From: an uncultured Clostridia bacterium
Lineage (GTDB): Bacteria; Bacillota; Clostridia; Christensenellales; Aristaeellaceae
Assembly: GCA_946408995.1 (NCBI GenBank)
Contig: CAMJUL010000009.1
Coordinates: 1-64,000 of the forward strand
Direction: 5' to 3'
Length of the DNA: 64,000 nt
Shown here in pieces: positions 19,802-29,043 of the stretch; within the stretch, counting starts at the first letter, position 1, and every line of letters begins with the position of its first letter. Under the pieces are notes generated by a model. It was not told where the DNA came from. It saw only the letters and a program-made list of their open reading frames with translations, and made no database searches. The position numbers were made by a program, and so were the translations under genes.

Positions 19802-19838
19802 TCAAAAGGCCGGCTGCATCACGCAGCCGGCCTTTTGA
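19802..19838. terminator. Bidirectional rho-independent terminator
   Basis: TCAAAAGGCCGGCTGC-ATCAC-GCAGCCGGCCTTTTGA, 16 bp perfect inverted repeat. Confidence 0.85.
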
Positions 19839-19991
19839 TCACGGGCGCCTCCAGGCGATGACACCGGAAACAAACTTCTCCGGCGCTCCTCCCAAAGGGC
19901 GGCGCTCTTTTGTTATGCCGTTTTCTACCAAACACCTCCGGAAGCGGGTCAGCATACCTGTCCGTCATGAAACGGTCTGCATGCTTTCCGC

Positions 19992-21128
19992 TCAGTCCGC
20001 TTTCAGGTCCGTCCAGGCCTGTCTCAGGCCTTCGATGATGTCAAGGTGCTGCGGACAGGCCGCTTCGCAGGCGCCGCAGGCAATGCACCGATCGGCGCCC
20101 ATGTTCTTCTCCCGGATCTGCCTCAGATCCCAATCCCATTTTGGATCCGTATCGTAGAGAGAAACATTGTTCCACGCAGAGAAAATGCCCGGGATGTTGA
20201 CCCCATTGGGGCATGGCATGCAGTACCTGCACCCGGTACAGCCGATTTTGGTCCGGCTGAGGTAGGCTTTCCGCACGTCCTCCATCAGTTTCAGTTCATC
20301 CGGGCTCATGATCCCGGCTTCCACGGTGTCAAAAATGCGCAAATTGTCCTCGATCTGCTCCATCTCGTTGCAGCCAGAGAGCACCACGGACACTTGAGGA
20401 TGGTTGCAAAGCCAGCGGAAGGCCCATTCCACTGGCGTACGCCGAACCGGGAAAGCATCATAGAGCGCCTGCACATTGGAGGGGGCCCTGGACAGCCGTC
20501 CGCCAAGAAGGCCTTCCATGATCACCACCGGAATCCCTTTGCGGCCAGCCAGTTCCAGCCCCCGGGTCCCCGCCTGGTTGTGGACATCCATAAAGTTGTA
20601 TTGGATCTGGACCATGTCCCAGTCCCAGTCATTGAGGATATACTCAAATTCCTCATAGGGCCCGTGGAAGGAAAAGCATTTATAACGGATCTTTCCTTCC
20701 CGTTTCATGTCCTCAAAAAACGCGGGCGCGCCGATGGATTTGAAATACTCCCATTTTTTCCGGTCGATGCCATGCATCAGATAAAAATCGATGTGGTCCG
20801 TGCGCAGCTTTTTCAATTCGCTCTCCAGCAGCGCTTCCATTTCCGCCCGGTTGTGAACATAGATGTCGGGCATTTTCGTAGCGATGGTGACCTTATCCCG
20901 GTATCCGTCCTGAAGCGCTTTGCCAAGAACGGTTTCAGAGGTCTTGTCCAGGTACACATACGCCGTATCCAGGTAGGTGACCCCACCATCGATGGCGCGC
21001 CGGATCAGCGAAATGGCCTTGTTCTCGTCGATGATGCTGTCTCCGGACGCTTTACCGTTAAAGCGCATGCATCCAAGGCCAAAGGCAGACGCCTGGATGC
21101 CAAGTTTTCCCATCGTACGATACTTCAT
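19992..21128 (-). CDS. Aldo/keto reductase with C-terminal 4Fe-4S ferredoxin-like domain
   Basis: AKR N-terminus GLGCMRFNG...YLDTAYVY; C-terminal CTGCRYCMPCPNGV and CIACGACEAACPQHLDI. Start at MKYRT behind AAAGGAG. Confidence 0.9.
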   Translation of the reverse strand: MKYRTMGKLGIQASAFGLGCMRFNGKASGDSIIDENKAISLIRRAIDGGVTYLDTAYVYLDKTSETVLGKALQDGYRDKVTIATKMPDIYVHNRAEMEALLESELKKLRTDHIDFYLMHGIDRKKWEYFKSIGAPAFFEDMKREGKIRYKCFSFHGPYEEFEYILNDWDWDMVQIQYNFMDVHNQAGTRGLELAGRKGIPVVIMEGLLGGRLSRAPSNVQALYDAFPVRRTPVEWAFRWLCNHPQVSVVLSGCNEMEQIEDNLRIFDTVEAGIMSPDELKLMEDVRKAYLSRTKIGCTGCRYCMPCPNGVNIPGIFSAWNNVSLYDTDPKWDWDLRQIREKNMGADRCIACGACEAACPQHLDIIEGLRQAWTDLKAD

Positions 21129-21186
21129 TCGGCAATCTCCTTTCCAAGATGGATTCCTGTTCTGTTTCATGTTTTATACCGGGCCG

Positions 21187-22410
21187 TCATTCCAAAGACA
21201 GCGTGATCTGCCCGTCCAGGTCCCCGCTCAGTTCAAACGTTCCTTTCCCGCACCCCGCGTCAAGCGCGTACTCCCCCTTGAACCCGGAAAACGTTACATA
21301 CCCTTCCCCGTCCGTGGTCAACGCCTCGTGAGTCTCCCACGCGCCATGGATCAAACGCATCAGGGCATGGTAGGAGGGCTTCTCACTGTTGTCTTCTCTG
21401 ACAAACCCGGAGGGGGCTTTCAGCCAGCATCCGTCATTGAAATCCCAGGTGGTAATGGCTTCCACCAGCGGATGGTCAAAGAGGATGGTATACATTTCGG
21501 CAATCTCCCTGGCTTGCCTGTCTTCCCCTTCCGGGGTGGAGGGCCATGCGTCCACCTGCCAGTCGTTCAGGTCCACGATATGGGCCGGCATGATCTCCCC
21601 GGAGATCAGCGTGTTCTCAGTAAAATGGATCGGAAGGCCAAACCGGGAGAACCGTTCCAGAACATCGCAAAGCTTTTCCTTTCCCCAATAGCCCTGATGC
21701 TGGTGGCTCTGGATCCCGATGGCACTGATCGGCACGTTCGCCTCCAGGAGGCCCTCCAGGAGGATCTCATAGGATACACTGGTGTTGAAATCGTTGATCA
21801 GCAGCGTCGCGCCGGGATCGCATTCCTTGGCCGCGGCAAAGACCTCCTTGACAAGGCGGATGCGGCCCAGGTCCTTGCAGATGCGGGTAATGGCATTGTC
21901 ATATTTGTCAAAAACAGGCATGATCACCACCTCGTTAATGACGTCCCAAAGGCCGATCACCCCCCGATAGGCCGTTACGTCCCGATGGATCCTTTCCAAT
22001 TGACGGCGAAGGATTTCCTCGTTGGAATACTGCATCAGCCAGTTCGCGCAAGCCGTATGCCAGCAAAGCGGATGGCCTTTGACCTTCACCCCTTTTTCCC
22101 GGAGCCAGCGGGCGGCTGCCATGGTCTCAGGATAAGCCGTTTTCCCCTCCACCGGCTCATACCTGCCCCAATAGAAGGGCAGCGTCCCATAATTGAACAG
22201 AGCCAGCCATTTGTCCATCCTTTGGCTGAGAAAAGCACGTTTCCCTTCGTCTTCGGTTTTCATCATGGCCACGCTGTCAAAAGCGCCGCATCCGAAGAGA
22301 AACGCATGCGAAACCTGATCCACCCGGACGGGGAGGTGCGCCGCGGGCGTGCCGTCCGACTGAAGAACGCGGAGGCGCGCCTCCGCTTTGCGATGGCTGA
22401 ATCGTTCCAT
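21187..22410 (-). CDS. Glycoside hydrolase family 10 protein (endo-1,4-beta-xylanase-like), no signal peptide evident
   Basis: VKGHPLCWHTACANW, LWDVINEVV (acid/base Glu), FTENTLI (nucleophile region), TTWDFNDGCWL. Start at MERFSHRK (GGAGGGATCCTATG). Confidence 0.88.
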   Translation of the reverse strand: MERFSHRKAEARLRVLQSDGTPAAHLPVRVDQVSHAFLFGCGAFDSVAMMKTEDEGKRAFLSQRMDKWLALFNYGTLPFYWGRYEPVEGKTAYPETMAAARWLREKGVKVKGHPLCWHTACANWLMQYSNEEILRRQLERIHRDVTAYRGVIGLWDVINEVVIMPVFDKYDNAITRICKDLGRIRLVKEVFAAAKECDPGATLLINDFNTSVSYEILLEGLLEANVPISAIGIQSHQHQGYWGKEKLCDVLERFSRFGLPIHFTENTLISGEIMPAHIVDLNDWQVDAWPSTPEGEDRQAREIAEMYTILFDHPLVEAITTWDFNDGCWLKAPSGFVREDNSEKPSYHALMRLIHGAWETHEALTTDGEGYVTFSGFKGEYALDAGCGKGTFELSGDLDGQITLSLE

Positions 22411-22600
22411 AGGATCCCTCCGCTTTATAAATCTGTCGTTGGGTTTGCCGGCTTTCCGGCGATCCCATTCCTTGCTCAATGTGCCGCGTGTCCGCTGTTT
22501 TTATCTTATGCTTTAACGTATACTCTAAGTCAAGAAGTCGTCCCAAGAAAAACACGGACCTGTCCGAACAGGGAAAAGAAATCCAGTCCGGCGCCCTCTC

Positions 22601-24130
22601 TCATCGGACGCTTTCCAGATACCGGGTAAGCAGAAAAGCCATACGCTTGTTTTCCGGGCATTGTTCCGGCCCCGGAACTTCTCCGAAACGCATACGCCAA
22701 GGGGCGGAATCCTTGAATTCCGGCCATTCGGGCAGCTCCTCCCCCTGGGAATCCGCGCCGTTCGGGTCCCCCGTCCGGATAAAATTGCACCAATAGTCGC
22801 ACATCTTCCTGGCCAGATCATAGTGTTTTCCCTTAAACGGTCGCCAGCACTTGGCCAGGGTTTCAAAAAAGAACCAAAGGTCCACGGAATGGAAGGTTCC
22901 CGGGGAATCCCATCCGGGGATCTCCGCGTCAAACAGGTAATAATACAGCGGGGCAGGATCTCCGCACTCCGCTTGATGCTTTGCCGCAGCCCGAATACCG
23001 AATTCGATGGAGTTGACGCGGCTTTCCCGGGCGATGGCTTCCGGAGAGCCCAGATCAGAGAAACATGCCAAAAAGGCCTCCGCCTGTCCGCCAAAGGCTT
23101 TTACCGCGAACTCCTTCAGCGCGGAGACGTTCCCGACGTCCGGGCTTTGGAGAAATTCGCTCCCTGTATGCCCCAGGAGCACCGGCACGTCCAGCCTGCA
23201 GGGGTCCAGGAACCATTCCTGGCTATTCCGATGGGAAAAAACACCGTCGGTGACCTCGCCGAAGGTCTTCCCCCACCCGTGGACCGCCTCCCAGGCCAAA
23301 GCACGGTCCCGCAGTTCAAAGGCATCCATCCTCCGGGCCTCCTCCAGGTTCCGGACACCAAGGAATGCAAAAAAGTCAAGGCCCTTTTGTTCTGCTGTCT
23401 TCAAGTCATGACTCAGACCGAATTCGAAGGGATACGGAGGCGCAAAAGCACCGCTTTGGATAATGGCCCTCCGGAACAGTCCCCGGTTTCCGGGATGGGT
23501 TAGTTGCGCCGCCACGCTCATTCCGCCAGCGGACTGGCCGCCGATGGTGATGTTGTCCGGATCTCCGCCAAACGCCGCGATGTTCCTTTTCACCCAGCGG
23601 GTAGCCGCCTGCTGATCCAAAAAACCAAAGTTGGTGGGAGCCTCCGGCGCCTCCCGGGTAAGCTCCGGATGACAAAGGAAGCCAAAAACATTGACCCGGT
23701 AATTCACGGTCACCACCACAATGCCGCGGCGGGCGATCCGTTCCCCGTCAAATTCCATCTCGGCACTGTATCCAACCTGCAGCCCGCCGCCAAAGTACCA
23801 AACAAAAACAGGCAAATGATCCCTTCCGTCCGCGGGGGCCCAGATATTGAGCGTCAGGCAGTCCTCCCCCATCGGAATGTCCTTGTCCACATGCCACTCC
23901 CGGTCATACAGGTTCTTCGGGTCCGCGCTGATGGGTGCCTGCATGGGGATGGCAGAGAAATTGTACGCTTCCAGGTCTCCTGTCCAATCCTCACAGGGCT
24001 GCGGGGCGCGCCAGCGCAACTCCCCCACCGGAGGGGCGGCATACGGGATGCCTTTGTAGCTGGTGATCCTCGGATCCGCGGCAGGCAGGCCCTTCACCCA
24101 GCCATTTTCGGTTTGTACTCTGCGAATCAT
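22601..24130 (-). CDS. Type B carboxylesterase
   Basis: YKGIPYAAPPVGELRWRAPQP, EDCLTLNIWAP, ITIGGQSAGGMSVA nucleophile elbow. Start at MIRRV behind AAAGGGGG. Confidence 0.92.
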   Translation of the reverse strand: MIRRVQTENGWVKGLPAADPRITSYKGIPYAAPPVGELRWRAPQPCEDWTGDLEAYNFSAIPMQAPISADPKNLYDREWHVDKDIPMGEDCLTLNIWAPADGRDHLPVFVWYFGGGLQVGYSAEMEFDGERIARRGIVVVTVNYRVNVFGFLCHPELTREAPEAPTNFGFLDQQAATRWVKRNIAAFGGDPDNITIGGQSAGGMSVAAQLTHPGNRGLFRRAIIQSGAFAPPYPFEFGLSHDLKTAEQKGLDFFAFLGVRNLEEARRMDAFELRDRALAWEAVHGWGKTFGEVTDGVFSHRNSQEWFLDPCRLDVPVLLGHTGSEFLQSPDVGNVSALKEFAVKAFGGQAEAFLACFSDLGSPEAIARESRVNSIEFGIRAAAKHQAECGDPAPLYYYLFDAEIPGWDSPGTFHSVDLWFFFETLAKCWRPFKGKHYDLARKMCDYWCNFIRTGDPNGADSQGEELPEWPEFKDSAPWRMRFGEVPGPEQCPENKRMAFLLTRYLESVR

Positions 24131-24389
24131 ATTTCCCCCTTTCAGCCTTTCCCACATCTGGCTGTCCTTTATTTGGCAATCGTCATTGAGAAAAATATAA
24201 CACTTCCTTCTCAGGAAATCAACCCCACCGCACCTTCCCGAAGGCAAGTGCCGGAAGGATCACCGCCCACACAGGAAAAGCAAAAGTGGGTTGTGCCTGG
24301 ATTTGATTGCAGGAATTTTCCGAAAAAGCAGATATAATGAACAGATGTCTGCTCGATTACTTCAATACGACCTGACGGAGGCGAGAGGA

Positions 24390-27327
24390 ATGACTGATAC
24401 CAGCACGATCTCCAGCATTTTTTTTGAAGCATTTCAAAGATACAGCGAAAAAACCGCCCTCATGCCAGACGAAGGCTTTCCGGGGATGACCTATGGGGAG
24501 CTGTTTGACAGGGCCTGCCGGATCGCATCGTTCCTGGCAGAAAACGGCGTGGAGCCCGGCAAGGGGATCCGGGTCGTCCTCTCCATGAGCCGCAGTCCTG
24601 CCTTTGTGGTGTCTTTCATGGCATGCCTGCTGTTCGGCTATGCAGCCGTTCTGCTTGATCCCGACTATCCGGAGGATCGAAAAAACGATATCCTCAGCCA
24701 GTCGGCACCCAGGTTTGTCCTCACAGAGGCAAACGATTGTCTGGCCGGGGCATGCAGCCCGGCACAGCTGCGGATCGCTCCCAAAGGGGAGACGGACGCA
24801 GTCATCGTCTACACCTCTGGGTCAACCGGAAACCCCAAGGGCATCATCCACTCCCAGCAAGCTGCGGTTCTGCCGTGCTGCGCCTGATGGCGTTATCGCT
24901 CTGACGCCGCAGGATCATTACGGTGTGGCGGCGCGGTTCACCTTTGCGGTCCACTGCTCCGATCTGCTGCTGCCGCTGAGCTCCGGCTGCGCCATTACCC
25001 TGATCCCGCTAAAAGTGGTACGGGATCCGCAGATGCTGGCAATGTTCTTGAAAGTACATCAGATCACGGCCACCTTCATGCCTCCCTCCCTTTTCCGAAC
25101 CTTTGAACGTGCGTCGGACACGCTGAAAACAGTGGTGGTTTCCGGAGAAAAGGTATTCAATATCGACCCCAGGGGGATACGGGTCATCGCGACCTAAGGC
25201 ATGTCTGAAGCCTATGTGATGATGGCCGAGAAAATCAGGGAATGCAGCGACAAAGCCTATATCGGGAAACCGATCGGCGATATCTGCGCCTACGTTCTTG
25301 ATGAAAACGGAAACGAGGCGGAGGAAGGCGAATTGTGTGTAACCGGGACTTTTCTTACCGGCTATACGGACCCGCAGAGCTCCCCCCAGCCGGTGCCCGC
25401 CGAAAACCCCTTCCAGGACCGGGACGGTCACAGATGGCTGCTCCATACCCACGACGGCGTCCGGAAGCTGCCGGATGGGCGTTATGAGTACATCGACCGA
25501 ATGGACTGGATGGTCAAGATCAACGGCAACCGGGTCGAGCTTGGCGAGGTTGAAAGCATCCTTAGACGGCTCCCGGAGATCCGGGACGTGCTCGCCATCG
25601 ACTATACAGACCCGCAGGGACGCGTTTTCCTGTGCGCCTATTATATTACGGAGCCCGGTGCCGAGATTTCCATCCGTTCCCTGAAGGACAGGCTGGCGGA
25701 GAAGGTCCCAGCCTATATGATCCCGCCCTTTTTCATCCGGCTGGATGCGTTTCCCAAGAACGCAAACGGAAAGCTGGACCGAAAAGCGCTGGTCCGGCCC
25801 GATATCAGCCAGTTTCAGAACGCCTACGTCCCGCCGCGCAATGAACTTGAGGCGCAGCTCTGCCGGGTCATGGAACATGTTCTTGGAATCGATCCGGTCG
25901 GCGTGAATGATGATTTCTTCGATCTTGGCGGAGATTCGCTCAGAAGCGCCTACATGCTCTCGGACCTGGCTGATCAGGGGCTGACCTATTCCATGATTTA
26001 TTACGGACGAACGCCGAGTGGGATCGCCGCGCTCATCGGTCAGGCCGGCACGGAGGGAAGAACGCTTGAGAAGGCCATGGATGAACGGGCCCGGCCACAG
26101 CCGCTCCTGCCCTATCAGACCTATTATCTGGATTATCAGATGTATTCCCCGGACAGGATTATCGAGAACTGTACGCTGTACTGCCGCTTCTCCGCGGGCA
26201 CTGTGGAACCGGAGCAGCTGAGGGACGCGATACGGAAGATGCTCCATCACTTTGCGGTGTTCGGCACAGTATTCACCTTCGACAGCAAGGCTGAACTGGT
26301 GCAGCAATATGTGCCGGAGCTGATCCTGGATCCCGGGATCACCTATGTCTCGGAGGAAGAGTATGAAAGGACAGCCAGGCCCGGATTTGTCAGGCCCTTC
26401 CGGCTGTTCAACGAGCTCATGTGGCGCTGCGAGATCTTCGTTACGCCCGAAAACACATATGTCCTGATGGATATACACCACACCATCACCGACAGGGGGA
26501 TGGCCACCAATATGTTCCGGAATCTATTCAACGCCCTGGCTGGAAAGCCCCTTGACGATGATTACTATTATCTGTATCTGCACGATCAGGCTGTACAGCG
26601 GCAAAAAGCGGCCGGCTATTCCAGCGAGGCGCTTGGCTATCTGAAGACCTTAAAGCCCTATTCCGGCTATCCGGTCCCCGATTTTGAATCCAGCGGAAAC
26701 GAGCAGGACACCGTCTGGATCGATACGGACAAGACACTGGGACAGTTGGAGGAGACCGCGCGGAAACACCGGATCTCGCTTCAGAATCTCCTTACCGCCG
26801 CGGGCGCCGCCGCCCTTGGAAAGTACAACCACGCGAGGCGTGTCGGGGTCCGCTGGACCTATAACGGAAGGGACGAGGCATGGAAGGAGCCCCTGATGGG
26901 GCTCCTCCTGGCCGGCATCCCGGCCGATATCGACCTTGATGAATGTGACTCGGGAGAGAAGCTCCTCCAGGAAGTGAAGCGTCAGTCGATGCTGGGCATC
27001 CGCTACAGCGCAGTTTCGGCCGCCTTCAGCGAGTTTTCACCCGGGCTGTCGGAGCGGCTCAGCATCGTCTATCAGCATGGTGCAGACTCCCCGGACAACC
27101 TGCCCGAAGGGGCTGAAGTGAGGATGTATCTCGAGCACTTTAACGGAACGCTCACTCTGTTTGAGTTTATTGTCTTTGAGCAGGGAGAGGACCGGCCCCT
27201 CAGGATCGAGGCCGTGTACAACCGCCTCAGGTACAGGAAGGAAAGCGCGGCCGCCTTTGCGCAGATGTTTGTCCGTCAGATTGATAGCCTCTGCAAGACG
27301 CCGCAAGTCCACGCTGAAAACGGATAG
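24390..27327 (+). pseudogene. NRPS-like adenylation-PCP-condensation protein, disrupted by one frameshift and one nonsense codon
   Basis: Frame 1 (24390..24887): A-domain N-part with VIVYTSGSTGNPKGIIHS. Continues in another frame from about 24880, then TAA at 25195-25197 exactly where RVIAT-(Y)-GMSEA expects Tyr. Then 25201..27327 in the same frame: A-domain C-part (NGKLDRKAL), PCP (DDFFDLGGDSLRSAYM), C-domain-like (HHTITDRG). Confidence 0.82.
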
Positions 27328-27342
27328 TTTCCCTTTGACGTT

Positions 27343-27382
27343 CTCCCCGGCAGGCCCTTCACGGCTCCGTCGGGGAGCTTTT
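27343..27382 (+). terminator. Terminator downstream of the NRPS-like gene
   Basis: CTCCCCG ... CGGGGAGCTTTTC. Confidence 0.5.
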
Positions 27383-27413
27383 CATTGGCGTTCCGGATCG
27401 TCCTTCAGTATGA

Positions 27414-27719
27414 TTGTCGACACAAGGTTTGCCATCTGATACTGGGTACCGACTGAATATCAGTTCACCAACGCAGAAGTTTCAGAAGATCGTCAAGGAG
27501 TATATACTTCGTCCCATCACGCATTATGGCCTGAGGCATACTGCGGCCACTATCATGATTGCCCAGGGGATGAATGTACGGGATGTAGCTTCAAGGCTGG
27601 GACATGCGCAGACCTCTGCCACGTTGAACATCTATGCCCATGCTTTTATGGACACTAACACCCGGGCCACGGAAGCCATTGCAAATGCCCTTGAGAACGC
27701 AAGAAAAGAAGCAAAATAA
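27414..27719 (+). pseudogene. Tyrosine recombinase/integrase C-terminal remnant
   Basis: ITHYGLRHTAATIMIAQGMNVRDVASRLGHAQTSATLNIYAHAF (HxxR...LGH...Y catalytic C-terminus); N-terminal and first catalytic Arg regions absent. Confidence 0.8.
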
Positions 27720-27780
27720 AGGGCTGTAGTCCCCAAAATAGTTCCCAAAGACCATGGAATGGCATACGGAAGCAAATAGA

Positions 27781-27818
27781 AAAAAAGCCCTGAAACCCTT
27801 ATGTTTCAAGGCTTTTTC
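27781..27818 (-). terminator. Terminator of the tRNA-Arg transcript
   Basis: Minus strand: GCCTTGAAAC-ATAAGG-GTTTCAGGGC-TTTTTTT hairpin with one mismatch. Confidence 0.65.
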
Positions 27819-27820
27819 TT

Positions 27821-27897
27821 TGGTGCGCCCGGCGGGATTCGAACCCACGGCCTTCAGAGTCGGAGTCTGACACTCTATCCAGCTGAGCTACGAGCGC
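27821..27897 (-). tRNA. tRNA-Arg (anticodon CCG), CCA encoded
   Basis: Minus strand GCGCTCGTAGCTCAGCTGGATAGAGTGTCAGACTCCGACTCTGAAGGCCGTGGGTTCGAATCCCGCCGGGCGCACCA; acceptor, D, anticodon (TCAGA-CTCCGAC-TCTGA) and T arms fold. Confidence 0.93.
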
Positions 27898-27917
27898 ATT
27901 TGCTGAACGCATATAAT

Positions 27918-27946
27918 AGAATATCACATTTCCCCTTTCTTGTCAA
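27918..27946 (-). promoter_or_regulatory. Promoter of tRNA-Arg
   Basis: Minus strand TTGACA-17 bp-TATTCT ~20 nt upstream of the tRNA 5' end. Confidence 0.75.
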
Positions 27947-28052
27947 GACCGCGGCGGAAAAAGGCCGCGGTCCCGACAAGGATGGGAACGTTGCGACTGT
28001 CCAAGAAAGCATATCTTTTCCGCCGTTCCAGACGGAAAGAGGTTGGACGGGG

Positions 28053-29009
28053 TCAGTCCTCCGGATCCACGGACCACAGATCCGGGTTCTGCCGGTAGTA
28101 TTCGTTCATGCGCTCCTCCAGGGCTTGCTGTGTTTCCTGTCCGGCGATCCCGGTGACCGTGATACCCGCGCTTTTCTGGAAGTCCTTGACCGCCTGGGCC
28201 GTAAGGGACCCATATTTGCCGGTGATGTACTGGCCGCCCAGATATCCAAGCAGCACCAGCTTTCTTTGCAGGTCTGAAACCCGGAGCCCCTCGTTGCCTG
28301 CACGCATGGTAATGCCCGCCCATTCATGCACGGTCCCATAGCCCTGAATGGCCCAATTGTCAATCGGATAGGAATTCCGGGCCACTTTCTCCGGATTGTT
28401 CCCCTCAAGAACATGCACCCGCACCTTTCCGTTGGCATCCACGGTACAAAACTCCACCATAGCTACGTGGGAAGTGTCCCCCGTGGCACTGATGGAAAAA
28501 AACATCCAATCACCGGGCTGGGGAATATAGGCATTTTTTTCGACCCGCTCCCCTGTGGCAGAAAACCATTGGCTGCCCCAATCCGGAACGAACCCTGAAC
28601 GGGCCACATAGCGTCCCTGACGGATAAACCAGTTCCTGCCCGTGTTGGACGCGGAATACAGGGGATACGAGTTGTTCAAAAGCGCTGTGCCATACCGTTT
28701 GTCCGTTTGATCAACGCACCAACACAGGTATTCCGCACACCATTCTGCGTCCGGATCTCCGGCCCAAACGCCGTATTTGGTATTTTTGTAACGGTCCTCG
28801 GTATAGCCGAGCTCCTCTCTGGCCACTTCAAGAAGGGATTCCACATAGGAAGGCACCTCCCTTTCCGGGGAAAGCAGGACTTCCCCCTCCGGGACAAGGG
28901 TCCCCTCCTCCGGAAGGGCCGTCGCTGTGGGTTCCTCCGCCAGAACGAAACAAGTCCACAGACATACGACTGCCGCAAGCAGCGCCAGCAATTTACTGAA
29001 TCGAATCAT
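28053..29009 (-). CDS. Secreted CHAP-domain protein with C-terminal peptidoglycan-binding domain
   Basis: Signal peptide; WCAEYLCWCVDQ (Cys) ... SHVAMVE (His) CHAP layout; GLRVSDLQRKLVLLGYLGGQYITGKYGSLTAQAVKDFQKSAGI PG_binding_1. Confidence 0.82.
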   Translation of the reverse strand: MIRFSKLLALLAAVVCLWTCFVLAEEPTATALPEEGTLVPEGEVLLSPEREVPSYVESLLEVAREELGYTEDRYKNTKYGVWAGDPDAEWCAEYLCWCVDQTDKRYGTALLNNSYPLYSASNTGRNWFIRQGRYVARSGFVPDWGSQWFSATGERVEKNAYIPQPGDWMFFSISATGDTSHVAMVEFCTVDANGKVRVHVLEGNNPEKVARNSYPIDNWAIQGYGTVHEWAGITMRAGNEGLRVSDLQRKLVLLGYLGGQYITGKYGSLTAQAVKDFQKSAGITVTGIAGQETQQALEERMNEYYRQNPDLWSVDPED

Positions 29010-29043
29010 TCAACTCTCCTTTTGCACAAGGCCCCGGGCCCGA

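Noticed and set aside
27947-27972. GC-rich hairpin GACCGCGGC...GCCGCGGTC upstream of the tRNA promoter as a terminator
   Set aside because: No U-tract on either strand after the stem; function ambiguous, so not listed as a feature.
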